Source of the DNA: a virus
IMG/VR virus record: IMGVR_UViG_3300025679_000010
Location: 1 to 46,609 of that record
Length of the DNA: 46,609 nucleotides
Reading direction: 5' to 3' (one strand)
The notes under the pieces were generated by a model. It was not told where the DNA came from and searched no databases. It saw only the letters and a list, made by a program, of their open reading frames with translations. Each line of letters begins with the position of its first letter. Position 1 is the first letter of the stretch. The translations under genes were made by a program, and so were the position numbers. Shown one piece after another: positions 31,181-37,827 of the stretch.

Positions 31181-31566
31181 TTTCCGTCCTTCCAGACTTG
31201 CATGAAAAATTTCGTAAGCTTCGGATCCGTTTCGGGCTGGCCGCACATCCAAACCCGGCTGATCGGCTTGTACCCGCATTTAAAATATCCCTTGGACTTC
31301 ACCAGGAAGAATTCAGTCTGGTTCACGCCGATACCGGCGAGACAGTCCTGAATTTTTTCGGCCGCACCCTGGGACTTTGAGGCACCCGAATCCATCACCA
31401 TCGCGAACTGCCCCTTGCGGACGCCGGCCACCGAAACGATCACGCCGTTTGACCGGTCTGCGTTCGTGGACTTAATCAGATTCGCGCATTCGGTGATACC
31501 AGCGTGGGCCGGAGTGATCGCGTATAGGACGACTAGAGCGGCGAGCATGGCTATGATTGCTTTCAT
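31177..31566 (-). CDS. Secreted early protein
   Basis: A 129-residue protein with signal peptide MKAIIAMLAALVVLYAITPA plus HA, cleaved at A-H-A. The mature part has four cysteines (ITECANL, IQDCLAG, YFKCGYK, VWMCGQ), probably two disulfides, so it acts in the periplasm. ATG 31566 follows AAGGGAC; a start 27 bases earlier would spoil the signal. A secreted protein from the early operon could be a superinfection-exclusion or envelope-altering factor; that is inference. Confidence 0.72.
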   Translation of the reverse strand: MKAIIAMLAALVVLYAITPAHAGITECANLIKSTNADRSNGVIVSVAGVRKGQFAMVMDSGASKSQGAAEKIQDCLAGIGVNQTEFFLVKSKGYFKCGYKPISRVWMCGQPETDPKLTKFFMQVWKDGK

Positions 31567-31567
31567 T

Positions 31568-31894
31568 TCAGTCCCTTTCGATAAGCTGGTCAATGGTGGT
31601 CATCAGCGTGTCGCAGTACACGTCGTCAAGGGTTTTGATGTCCGAAACTTTCGCGCCGCGAACCTTGCGGAGAACGATCGTATAGGTGTCGTCACCCATC
31701 AGGCGAACGATTACGAACCCTTTGAACTTCGCGCCGTTCACCTTGAACTGAAGGCCACCGAGTTGAACCTTGCCCGGCGCGAGAAGCTTTTCAGGAAGCG
31801 CGGCGAGCTGCTGGGAACCCCAGGCCATCATTGCGGATCGGTCGGACGCTAGAATCTGGTCGCGGATCGTGTTTGCGATTTCTAGTGGGTTCAT
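31568..31894 (-). CDS. Hypothetical early protein
   Basis: A 108-residue protein from ATG 31894 (GAAGGAG upstream). The N-terminus is helical (PLEIANTIRDQILASDRSAM), followed by a beta domain (LGGLQFKVNGAKFKGFVIVR, then YTIVLRKVRGAKV) and a final helix. No named family was recognised, but it looks like a compact conserved domain. Confidence 0.65.
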   Translation of the reverse strand: MNPLEIANTIRDQILASDRSAMMAWGSQQLAALPEKLLAPGKVQLGGLQFKVNGAKFKGFVIVRLMGDDTYTIVLRKVRGAKVSDIKTLDDVYCDTLMTTIDQLIERD

Positions 31895-32079
31895 TTCGAC
31901 TCCTTCTTCTTTTTCGCGTGGAATTTTTGCATCGCCTTGAACCATGGGAGCGCCGGACATTTCGTTTTCCAGAATTCTGAGAATCCCGTGCCGTCGAGAA
32001 TTGGGGCTGGTTTCTTTTTCTCTTGGTCCTTTTTTTCTTGGATCTCGGCCATCGCTTTTAAGGTGTTCGTGAAGTTCAC
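31891..32079 (-). CDS. Small Lys-rich protein
   Basis: A 62-residue basic protein (IQEKKDQEKKKPAPILDGTG, then FSEFWKTKCPALPWFKAMQK). GTG 32079 has AAGGAG five bases upstream, and GTGA overlaps the previous stop. Function unknown. Confidence 0.58.
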   Translation of the reverse strand: MNFTNTLKAMAEIQEKKDQEKKKPAPILDGTGFSEFWKTKCPALPWFKAMQKFHAKKKKESK

Positions 32080-32258
32080 GCGATCTCCTTTTTCTTGTAA
32101 TAACTGGCGAAGGTCATATCGAGCGCGAGGCTGTCGATGATCTTTACGCTGAAAATATATTGGCCGTCGTGAGTGTAGAAATCGAACCCGTCATATTTTT
32201 CGGGCTGTTCTTTGACCAGTGCGCGGGCTTCAAGTTCGTTATGTACCGTCGTTTTCAT
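32076..32258 (-). CDS. Hypothetical early protein
   Basis: A 60-residue protein (VHNELEARALVKEQPEKYDG, then FDFYTHDGQYIFSVKIIDSL), a likely helix plus beta sheet. Overlap with both neighbours supports it. No family known to me. Confidence 0.58.
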   Translation of the reverse strand: MKTTVHNELEARALVKEQPEKYDGFDFYTHDGQYIFSVKIIDSLALDMTFASYYKKKEIA

Positions 32259-32467
32259 TCTTCGTCCTTTGCGCCGAGCCCGCGAACCTGGCTGGTAAGC
32301 ATACCGACAGCTCGGGATGCGATTCGAGTGGCGTCTTGCTTAGTCCATGCGTCAGCTTCTTCGAGATCAGCGATGGCAGACTTTAGGTGAGCGAGTGCGC
32401 TGTTTAAAAGCGCTTGGCGCTTGCGGGCCTTAAGTTCGGTTTCGTTGTGCGTCTTGTTCGTTCTCAT
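32255..32467 (-). CDS. Small helical protein, first gene of its transcript
   Basis: A 70-residue helical protein (KARKRQALLNSALAHLKSAI, then ADLEEADAWTKQDATRIASR). ATG 32467 has no ribosome site, but a promoter-like pair lies so close that transcription would begin at or within a base or two of the ATG, suggesting a leaderless message. It heads the distal leftward operon. Confidence 0.62.
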   Translation of the reverse strand: MRTNKTHNETELKARKRQALLNSALAHLKSAIADLEEADAWTKQDATRIASRAVGMLTSQVRGLGAKDEE

Positions 32468-32473
32468 ATACCT

Positions 32474-32502
32474 ATAATACAAAATGTACTGCGTTTTGTA
32501 TA
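32474..32502 (-). promoter_or_regulatory. Leftward promoter with overlapping palindromic operator
   Basis: On the - strand TATACA (32497-32502) and TATTAT (32474-32479) are 17 bases apart. A perfect 7-bp dyad TACAAAA-9-TTTTGTA (32478-32500) lies between and over both boxes, as expected for repressor control. The predicted start of transcription falls at about 32467, the ATG of the next gene. Confidence 0.7.
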
Positions 32503-32550
32503 CAGAAATCGGACAACGTATCGCGCCGGAATCACTAAGGAAAAAAAGCT

Positions 32551-32619
32551 GGCGCCGTGCGGGGATTGAACCCGCGACCCTCCCCGTTTAGGGGCGCTCT
32601 ACCGCTGAGCTAACGGCGC
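32551..32619 (-). tRNA. tRNA-like gene with shortened anticodon arm
   Basis: Reading the - strand, acceptor arm GCGCCGT pairs perfectly with ACGGCGC, the D arm is GCTC-AGCGGTA-GAGC, and the T arm is GCGGG-TTCAATC-CCCGC. The anticodon arm is only CCCC-TAAAC-GGGG (32582-32594), 13 bases instead of 17, so the normal 5-bp stem and 7-base loop cannot form. An alternative is a 3-bp stem with loop CTAAACG and anticodon AAA. CCA is not encoded in the usual place, and TTTTTTT follows (32541-32547). It is either a decayed tRNA or a tRNA-shaped RNA with another function. A decoding identity cannot be given. Confidence 0.75.
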
Positions 32620-32656
32620 GCAGCTACGCGATGGGGACGGTTATACCCGTCGCGAT

Positions 32657-32908
32657 TCATTCGACCTTCCTGGCCCGCGCTTCCGCCGCCCGTATTTTCT
32701 TTGAAAGTTCTCTGGAGTCGCACCGGACGTTAAAGTCCCTCTCCTCTTGCTTCTTATCCTCGATAGCTTGCTCCCTATTCCATTGAGCCGTGTCGCGCTT
32801 CTCGAACTCCTCAAGGACTGTCATCCGGATAAGTCCGATGTAAGCTTCATCCGGCTTCGGAGTCGCGCACGCTGAAAACATGACTGCTAGGAAAATTAAG
32901 TATTTCAT
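32657..32908 (-). CDS. Small lipoprotein, possible outer spanin-like
   Basis: An 83-residue protein from ATG 32908 (ATGA overlap). MKYLIFLAVMFSACATPKPD has a hydrophobic signal and a near-consensus lipobox ending at Cys14. The mature part is helical and highly charged (LEEFEKRDTAQWNREQAIED). Small charged lipoproteins can be o-spanins, but a membrane-anchored partner gene is not adjacent. It is the last gene before the tRNA-like element. Confidence 0.65.
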   Translation of the reverse strand: MKYLIFLAVMFSACATPKPDEAYIGLIRMTVLEEFEKRDTAQWNREQAIEDKKQEERDFNVRCDSRELSKKIRAAEARARKVE

Positions 32909-33195
32909 TCGCCCCCCAGGATTGCGCGGCACTTGTCGCGACTATGCTCGTTGATTCTGACGATTTGCTCTCTGTCCACAGCCTGGTTTTTAATGGTCCA
33001 TTCGATTACAGCCATCGCCTCCTCCAAAGCCTTCCCAAGTTTCGCGAAGCAAGCGGCGTGACCGGCTTTGAAGGCGCCGAGTAGATCGCACTCTTTTCCT
33101 GTCTCACACTCTGGCATTGGGTTAACGAATGCGTACGCCTCCGCTTCGCAGTCTTCGAGTGATTTGAGTAGGGCTTGGGTTGGGGGGTTGGTCAT
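32905..33195 (-). CDS. Hypothetical early protein
   Basis: A 96-residue helical protein with five cysteines (EDCEAEAYAF, PECETGKECDLLGAFKAGHA, then CFAKLGKAL). A type of phage early protein that I do not recognise by name. Overlaps neighbours by ATGA at both ends. Confidence 0.62.
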   Translation of the reverse strand: MTNPPTQALLKSLEDCEAEAYAFVNPMPECETGKECDLLGAFKAGHAACFAKLGKALEEAMAVIEWTIKNQAVDREQIVRINEHSRDKCRAILGGE

Positions 33196-33440
33196 TTCTT
33201 TCTCCTTACAATCGGCATTAGCGTTGCATGACCTGGCATCTGCTGATTAAGAACGCCTGCGCACCAATCGCAAACCGACATACTCCCTTTCGGCTTTTTA
33301 ATTTCCGTCGCGATATAGGTCGGAGTAGCGTCGCATCGAACAAATCCTGGGCGACCACCGAGAGTGAACGCGTTCGCCCCATTCGGCTTCTCGGCTTGGC
33401 ATCGCTTTCTATCCGGAGGTATCAACTTTACCTTTTTCAT
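33192..33440 (-). CDS. Hypothetical Cys-containing early protein
   Basis: An 82-residue protein from ATG 33440 (GGGGAGAG upstream). KRCQAEKPNGANAFTLGGRP, GFVRCDATPTYIATEI and MSVCDWCAGVL supply four cysteines that could bind one zinc. It resembles small zinc-binding phage proteins. An earlier in-frame start at 33524 would overlap the upstream gene and is not preferred. Confidence 0.65.
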   Translation of the reverse strand: MKKVKLIPPDRKRCQAEKPNGANAFTLGGRPGFVRCDATPTYIATEIKKPKGSMSVCDWCAGVLNQQMPGHATLMPIVRRKK

Positions 33441-33477
33441 AGATTCTCTCCCCCCGTGGCGGGGGTTGGGGTACTCA

Positions 33478-33741
33478 TCAGTTACATCCTCCATCGTTGG
33501 CTGGGTAATCTTCCTCACCACCATCCGGGCCTTCGAGAAGGACTGGCTCGTTCTTCAAAGCGAAGCGGACAGAGCCGCCACGGACGTAAAGAAATACCGT
33601 GCGAAACTGCATCGACGAAACCCAGCCGGGATGCTGGACCTTTCCTCGAATATAAATGTACCGCCCCGCGTGGATCTCTTGGATGAGCGAATCAACTGAA
33701 GTGATGATCTCACCGGGGCGGTACATTCTTTTGCGGGCCAT
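33478..33741 (-). CDS. Hypothetical early protein, beta-rich
   Basis: An 87-residue protein: MYRPGEIITSVDSLIQEIHA, then GRYIYIRGKVQHPGWVSSMQ, then FRTVFLYVRGGSVRFALKN. Alternating strands suggest a small barrel. Its last part is acidic. Stop overlap is absent; a 37-base gap follows. One base separates it from the upstream gene stop. Confidence 0.65.
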   Translation of the reverse strand: MARKRMYRPGEIITSVDSLIQEIHAGRYIYIRGKVQHPGWVSSMQFRTVFLYVRGGSVRFALKNEPVLLEGPDGGEEDYPANDGGCN

Positions 33742-33742
33742 T

Positions 33743-34006
33743 TTACCTCGTCGGGTTCGAGCGCATCGGCGCTTTCATTGACGGGCCGCCATTATTCGTG
33801 CGCGGTGGAACCTTCACAGCGGCGCGCTTCAGCACTTCAAGCTGCGGTTCGTCGATCCAAAATGCGTCGGGGTGTTTTCCGTCTTTGTCGATCTTCGGTT
33901 GGACACCGATCCGCGCGCACCCGTTTAGGTGAACGGTTCGGCTGGTCGCAATTCCTTTGAAGCCCGTGACCTTACATTTTACTTCGCTTCCGAGTTCAAT
34001 TTCCAT
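33743..34006 (-). CDS. SH3-like small phage protein
   Basis: An 87-residue protein. IELGSEVKCKVTGFKGIATS, then RTVHLNGCARIGVQPKIDKD, then FWIDEPQLEVLKR make a compact beta barrel. The 'VTGFKGIAT...LNGC.RIGVQP' pattern recurs in phage early proteins of unknown role. The start overlaps the preceding gene's stop by one base. Confidence 0.7.
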   Translation of the reverse strand: MEIELGSEVKCKVTGFKGIATSRTVHLNGCARIGVQPKIDKDGKHPDAFWIDEPQLEVLKRAAVKVPPRTNNGGPSMKAPMRSNPTR

Positions 34007-34248
34007 CAGTTCACCTTCTTTTTTAGATACGATTTTTCCAGGTCAGACAGCGCGTTTAAAACTTCTTGAATGGCGCTCACACCGATGCGCGACGGCGTGG
34101 AGTGCTGAATTAGGAGTAGAAGCGCGCGCTCGTTCATCTGACCCGACCGAAGCTTTCGCATTCCATCGGCGATTTCTTTGATCGACTGCGCGATAATCTC
34201 TGTCGGAATTACTGCCTTATTCGGCGCTTGCACTACTGACGTTCTCAT
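34006..34248 (-). CDS. Hypothetical helical protein
   Basis: An 80-residue helical protein (IIAQSIKEIADGMRKLRSGQ, then MNERALLLLIQHSTPSRIGV, then IQEVLNALSDLEKSYLKKK). ATG 34248 lies inside the end of the ATPase gene (32-base overlap) with AAGGGTC upstream. It may be a partner of that ATPase. Confidence 0.62.
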   Translation of the reverse strand: MRTSVVQAPNKAVIPTEIIAQSIKEIADGMRKLRSGQMNERALLLLIQHSTPSRIGVSAIQEVLNALSDLEKSYLKKKVN

Positions 34249-35578
34249 CTTGACCCTTGACCTTTCCATTTTCGATCACGAAGCCCACCTTGCCGGACGA
34301 ATCCACGCGCTCAACCCAGCATTGAAAGTCGGCGGCGGTCGCCATTTCTCCGAGGATCTTCATCGAGTCCTCATCGAGAAGCGAGCCGTCACGGACCCGG
34401 ATAACCCGGAGCTTCGGGTTCAGCGCCATCGCGATCGAGATAGACGCGCGAAGCTGTTCGGCGTCGGACGCTTGCTCGAACGGGACACCGGCGAGCGTGA
34501 CGAACCCGTCACCGAAGCCGATCCCGGGAGCTGGCATCGCAGCGGCAGCGATTGCAGCTTGCTTGTCGGCTGTCCGTTTTTCCATGGTGGCGGTGAGCGC
34601 TTCGGCCGTCACCTGGAGTGCGGTGTGTTCGGCCACGAGTTTGATTTTCTGCGAGCGCGAACGGACCTCGTCGTTCACCTTATTCGCTTCCGCAATCTCG
34701 GCCTCGAGCGCAGCCGCATCGACAGGTGAAGGAAGCGGTTCGGCTGATGCGAGCTTCGCTTCCATATCGACAGCGGCCTTCTCGAAAGCAGCCTGAATTT
34801 TCGCCGCGTTCTCCCTGGCGGCTGTGATCTTTGACTTACGTTCTTCGATCTCGGCTTCGAGAAGATCCACGAGTTCTTCAAGATTATCCTCCGTCTTAAG
34901 AGCATCGGTCCGGCTCTTTTTCACGGCGAGTTCCGCGTCGATCCGGCGCTGACGACGTGTCTCGATATCGGCGTTGAAGCGACCAGCATCGCCAAGCTTC
35001 GCGACGAGCGCGGTCACGTCGATCCCTTCAACCGAACCCTCAATGTCGAGCGTAATCGCGTCGGCGTTGGTCTTCGCTGCCTTCGCGGACCGGTTCAGAT
35101 CGGCGCGCGCTTCGAAATCCGCCTTGTTCGCTCGGTCAATGGCTCCAAAGTCGATCCCTGGTACGAGTGCGGTAAGCGTCTGAAACTGGTCCTTCGCGGG
35201 CATCCGAGCGAACGCGAGCGGGTCAAAGGTCAATGATCCGACGAGCTTGTCGAGCATGGCTTGTGGGGACTGGTACCGCGCGCCCTCGGCGTTCTCGACG
35301 TGAATCGCCGTGGTGAAGTCTCCGTCTTCCTGCGCCGTGAACGTGCGCGTCACCACGATTTCACCCAGATCCAACCGGATTTTTGCCTTGGTTTCACCCT
35401 TGCGGATCGGCTGGTCTTGGATCTCGGCTGAACCGGCGAGCGCCCACCAGATGGAATCGAGAATGCTCGTCTTTCCTTGTCCGTTTTTCCCGGTGATTTC
35501 GACGATATTTCCGTCGGGCTTGATTTCGACGGCGACGAGCTTTTTTATATTCTCAGACTGTAGGCTTACGATTTTCAT
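34217..35578 (-). CDS. RecF/SbcC-like AAA ATPase
   Basis: A 453-residue ABC-type SMC-family ATPase. The N-terminus KIVSLQSENIKKLVAVEI plus GKNGQGKTSILDSIWWAL (about 30-47) is Walker A of RecF/SbcC. Residues about 165-320 form a coiled coil. The C-terminal lobe has a signature-like SDAEQLRASISIAMALNP (about 374-391) and RVRDGSLLDEDSMKIL with the Walker B-like acidic pair. It is likely to handle DNA ends with the RecE/RecT and SSB genes upstream. A phage SbcD-type nuclease partner was not found. Confidence 0.85.
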   Translation of the reverse strand: MKIVSLQSENIKKLVAVEIKPDGNIVEITGKNGQGKTSILDSIWWALAGSAEIQDQPIRKGETKAKIRLDLGEIVVTRTFTAQEDGDFTTAIHVENAEGARYQSPQAMLDKLVGSLTFDPLAFARMPAKDQFQTLTALVPGIDFGAIDRANKADFEARADLNRSAKAAKTNADAITLDIEGSVEGIDVTALVAKLGDAGRFNADIETRRQRRIDAELAVKKSRTDALKTEDNLEELVDLLEAEIEERKSKITAARENAAKIQAAFEKAAVDMEAKLASAEPLPSPVDAAALEAEIAEANKVNDEVRSRSQKIKLVAEHTALQVTAEALTATMEKRTADKQAAIAAAAMPAPGIGFGDGFVTLAGVPFEQASDAEQLRASISIAMALNPKLRVIRVRDGSLLDEDSMKILGEMATAADFQCWVERVDSSGKVGFVIENGKVKGQDENVSSASAE

Positions 35579-35819
35579 TTTTATTCTCCGGCGCGTTTAA
35601 AAAAATATTTATTTCGCTAATGATCGGACCATAACCTTCGTCACCATCGGTGTCGTCGGCCTGTTCATGCAAAATCTCCTCAGCTTGCGAAAGCATTCTA
35701 CCAGCCTTCGCGAGGAGTTTTTTCGCGTCTTTTTTTCCTTCTTCATATCCCTGCTCGTATCCCGAACAGAGATCTTTGCAGGGGTGATGAAGCGGCGGAC
35801 GATAGGGAAGCGGTGTCAT
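35553..35819 (-). CDS. Hypothetical helical protein
   Basis: An 88-residue protein: MTPLPYRPPLHHPCKDLCSG, then YEQGYEEGKKDAKKLLAKAG, then helical acidic stretch. The Cys-x3-Cys and His pair near the start may bind a metal. ATG 35819 overlaps the stop of the small membrane gene (ATGA). Its last 26 bases overlap the ATPase gene. Confidence 0.6.
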   Translation of the reverse strand: MTPLPYRPPLHHPCKDLCSGYEQGYEEGKKDAKKLLAKAGRMLSQAEEILHEQADDTDGDEGYGPIISEINIFLNAPENKNENRKPTV

Positions 35820-35956
35820 GGCTTTGCCCAAGCCGCGAGCGCGAAAAATGCGGCCGCTTTCGGATAGTCATCAAGCCAAAGGTAAACCATCCCCACAACC
35901 CCGATCAGAGTGCCGCAAATATTTGAAATGTTTTTGGTGATTTCGAAGAACGACAT
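35816..35956 (-). CDS. 46-residue membrane protein next to lysin (holin candidate)
   Basis: ATG 35956 overlaps the lysin TAA (TAATG), and its TGA overlaps the next ATG. NICGTLIGVVGMVYLWLDDY (about 12-31) is a strong membrane helix; KAAAFFALAAWA (about 33-44) is a shorter second hydrophobic stretch. A tiny membrane protein translated directly after an endolysin is a natural holin or pinholin candidate, though the order is reversed from the usual holin-then-lysin. Confidence 0.62.
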   Translation of the reverse strand: MSFFEITKNISNICGTLIGVVGMVYLWLDDYPKAAAFFALAAWAKP

Positions 35957-36546
35957 TAGTTCGCAACCTCCAGAGAATCAGGAAACGCGACGAGGTAAGC
36001 GTAAGGCTTCAAGTCCCCTTCGCCTTCAACCTTCCGCATTCGGTGGAAGAACCCGTCACCATCACGCGAAAGGCCAGGGCCGCTCGACGTATTTCCCTCG
36101 CAGGTAAACATCATCAGGTTGTGGTAGAAGCCGAGAATTTCGCCGACATGCCCGTCCGGTCCGGTACCGTGAAGCCAAACCACCGCAAGCGCACCGGGCA
36201 CGATCAGCGGCGGGTGCCACCGACATTCGGGAGAATAGTCGGCGACGGTCTTACAGTGTCCGGCTGCGTAGACGGGCGATTGCTTACCCGTCCAAAATTC
36301 GGCGAACGCTACGGCGCATTGCCAAGCGTACATGCACCACGAATCACCGAGTGAACCGCCGGTCACCGACTGAATCCAGCCGACAACCTTACCGCGATTA
36401 TTTCCACCCTCTTCGAGAACACCTTCAAGCGAACGCATTGCCCATTGAGCGACGGTGTTCGGATTTGCGGCCTTCAAGACGGTGTCGGAGACAGGGATTC
36501 GCGCACGCATGAGCGCGGAGAGTTCAGCGTTTAGTTTTCTGGTCAT
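35956..36546 (-). CDS. CHAP/NlpC-P60-like peptidoglycan hydrolase
   Basis: A 196-residue protein. GDSWCMYAWQCAVAFAEFW (about 67-85) carries the likely catalytic Cys, GPDGHVGEILGF (about 127-138) the His, and FTCEGNTSS (about 146-154) the third polar residue, the Cys-His-Asn order of CHAP/NlpC enzymes. PGALAVVWLHG before the His is also typical. It should cleave the peptide of murein. It has no signal peptide, so needs a holin. Finding it inside the leftward recombination operon rather than with late genes is unusual. Confidence 0.78.
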   Translation of the reverse strand: MTRKLNAELSALMRARIPVSDTVLKAANPNTVAQWAMRSLEGVLEEGGNNRGKVVGWIQSVTGGSLGDSWCMYAWQCAVAFAEFWTGKQSPVYAAGHCKTVADYSPECRWHPPLIVPGALAVVWLHGTGPDGHVGEILGFYHNLMMFTCEGNTSSGPGLSRDGDGFFHRMRKVEGEGDLKPYAYLVAFPDSLEVAN

Positions 36547-36555
36547 ATTTGCCTT

Positions 36556-37068
36556 TCAAAATGGAATGTCGTCTTCGGTGAAGGTGTGCTCAGCCGGAAT
36601 CCCGTTCACGCCACCCATCGGGTCTTTCGCGAGCGGTCCTGCGGGCGGCGTGCGTGAGGTCTGGGCGGGCTCCCACCCTGCGGGCGACCCTCCGGCATCG
36701 GGAGCGCCGAAACCGGCTGCTGCGGGCTGCTCAGCGCCCTTGGCGCGTGGTCCAAGCTGAAACTGATCCCCGATGATCTCGGTCGTATAACGGTCAACGC
36801 CGTTTTTGTCGGTCCATTTCCGCGTGGCGAGCTTACCTTCGACGTAGAGAACCGCGCCCTTCGTGGAATACTGGTTGATGACCTCAGCCGCTTTTCCGAA
36901 AAACGTGCAGCGGCACCATTCAGTTCGCTCTTGTTTCGCGCCAGCCTTGTCCTTCCAGGTCTCAGTCGTGGCGAGCGAGAAGTTCACGACACCGCGCCCG
37001 TCAGGGAGGTACCTCATTTCGGGGTTCTGGCCGAGTCGGCCGCAGAGGATAACTTTATTGACGTTGAT
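36556..37068 (-). CDS. ssb: Single-stranded DNA-binding protein without a standard start codon
   Basis: A 170-residue SSB: NVNKVILCGRLGQNPEMRYL (about 2-21) is the first OB-fold strand; WCRCTFFGKAAEVINQYSTK and GAVLYVEGKLATRKWTDKNG follow; then a Gly/Pro-rich linker and the acidic tip TEDDIPF that recruits partner proteins. The full domain requires initiation at or before residue 2, but no ATG, GTG or TTG lies between the in-frame stop (37072-37074) and the internal ATG 37017, which would cut off the first strand. Initiation at ATC 37068, or less likely GTT 37071, with coupling from the overlapping HNH gene, is proposed. The acidic C-terminus shows the gene is still under selection. Confidence 0.85.
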   Translation of the reverse strand: MNVNKVILCGRLGQNPEMRYLPDGRGVVNFSLATTETWKDKAGAKQERTEWCRCTFFGKAAEVINQYSTKGAVLYVEGKLATRKWTDKNGVDRYTTEIIGDQFQLGPRAKGAEQPAAAGFGAPDAGGSPAGWEPAQTSRTPPAGPLAKDPMGGVNGIPAEHTFTEDDIPF

Positions 37069-37534
37069 AACTCACCCGCTTTGTTATGTGGGTCCAGATT
37101 CGACCCGTTTTAATTTTCGAAACTAACGACGGGTCTACTTCAAACCTTGCCGCAATTTCGATCTGAGAAATTTTTCCGATCATATAATTTAACCGAAGAA
37201 CGTCTTCGTCACTCAATTTTGCACCTGGTCCGTCTTCTCCAATTCTCGAGCACCTGTTTCCGCGACCGCGACGCTCTCTGTCTTGGGAATTTTCTTTTGC
37301 AGTTCCGGCGTACAGATGGTCGGGTTTTACGCAGTTGCGAACATCACAGTGATGGCAAACCATTAAACCCTTCTGAATTTCTCCATTAAAAAGCTGGTAA
37401 GACACGCGATGAGCGCGCTCATATTTGTCACCAATTTTTACAATCCCATAGCCGTACTCAGTTACAACACCGCGCCAAAGCCAGCATTTTTCAGTCTTTT
37501 CTACGCGAGACAAGAACGCGTCTTTCTCGATCAT
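37055..37534 (-). CDS. HNH homing-type endonuclease
   Basis: A 159-residue protein. CWLWRGVVTEYGYGIVKIGD (about 17-36), then MVCHHCDVRNCVKPDHLYAG (about 58-77) with the His-His...Asn...His core and two zinc cysteines, then KENSQDRERRGRG. The C-terminus (ISQIEIAARFEVDPSLVSKI) is a helix-turn-helix that gives DNA specificity. Codons are clearly A+T-richer than neighbours, suggesting recent arrival. Its end overlaps the ssb start by 14 bases. No intron was recognised, so it is probably free-standing. Confidence 0.9.
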   Translation of the reverse strand: MIEKDAFLSRVEKTEKCWLWRGVVTEYGYGIVKIGDKYERAHRVSYQLFNGEIQKGLMVCHHCDVRNCVKPDHLYAGTAKENSQDRERRGRGNRCSRIGEDGPGAKLSDEDVLRLNYMIGKISQIEIAARFEVDPSLVSKIKTGRIWTHITKRVSYQRQ

Positions 37535-37827
37535 TTGCGCTTCTTTTTTGAACGCGGAGACACTCGCCTAAGAGATGCCTCCGCGTCCTTTGATCCGCGC
37601 AGCGACCGGGTGGACTTTCGTCCTGGGGAAACCCCCGGTCGGCGAGCAGATTCTTTCCGGGCTCTCGCCTCGTATTTTTCGACGTCTTCAAGGTGGTAGA
37701 AAACCGCGCCACCGATCTTGATCGCTTTCGGTCCGGTGCGTTTCCAGCGCCAATTCGCGAGCGTCTTTTCGGTGACCGCGCCACCATAGCGCCGCGAAAG
37801 CGCGGCTGGGCTTAAGAGGGTGCTCAT
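37531..37827 (-). CDS. Helix-turn-helix DNA-binding protein (excisionase-like)
   Basis: A 98-residue protein. LSPAALSRRYGGAVTEKTLA, then NWRWKRTGPKAIKIGGAVFY and HLEDVEKYEARARK form a MerR/AlpA-type winged helix (about 5-55) as in phage excisionases and small regulators. The rest is a basic, Ser/Arg-rich tail. Start overlaps the recT stop (ATGA). It could direct excision or control the early operon; its distance from int makes excisionase uncertain. Confidence 0.7.
   Translation of the reverse strand: MSTLLSPAALSRRYGGAVTEKTLANWRWKRTGPKAIKIGGAVFYHLEDVEKYEARARKESARRPGVSPGRKSTRSLRGSKDAEASLRRVSPRSKKKRK

Noticed and set aside
37055-37534. Group I intron in ssb carrying the HNH gene
   Set aside because: No upstream ssb exon was found before the HNH gene; the helix-turn-helix gene adjoins it directly, so a free-standing endonuclease is simpler.
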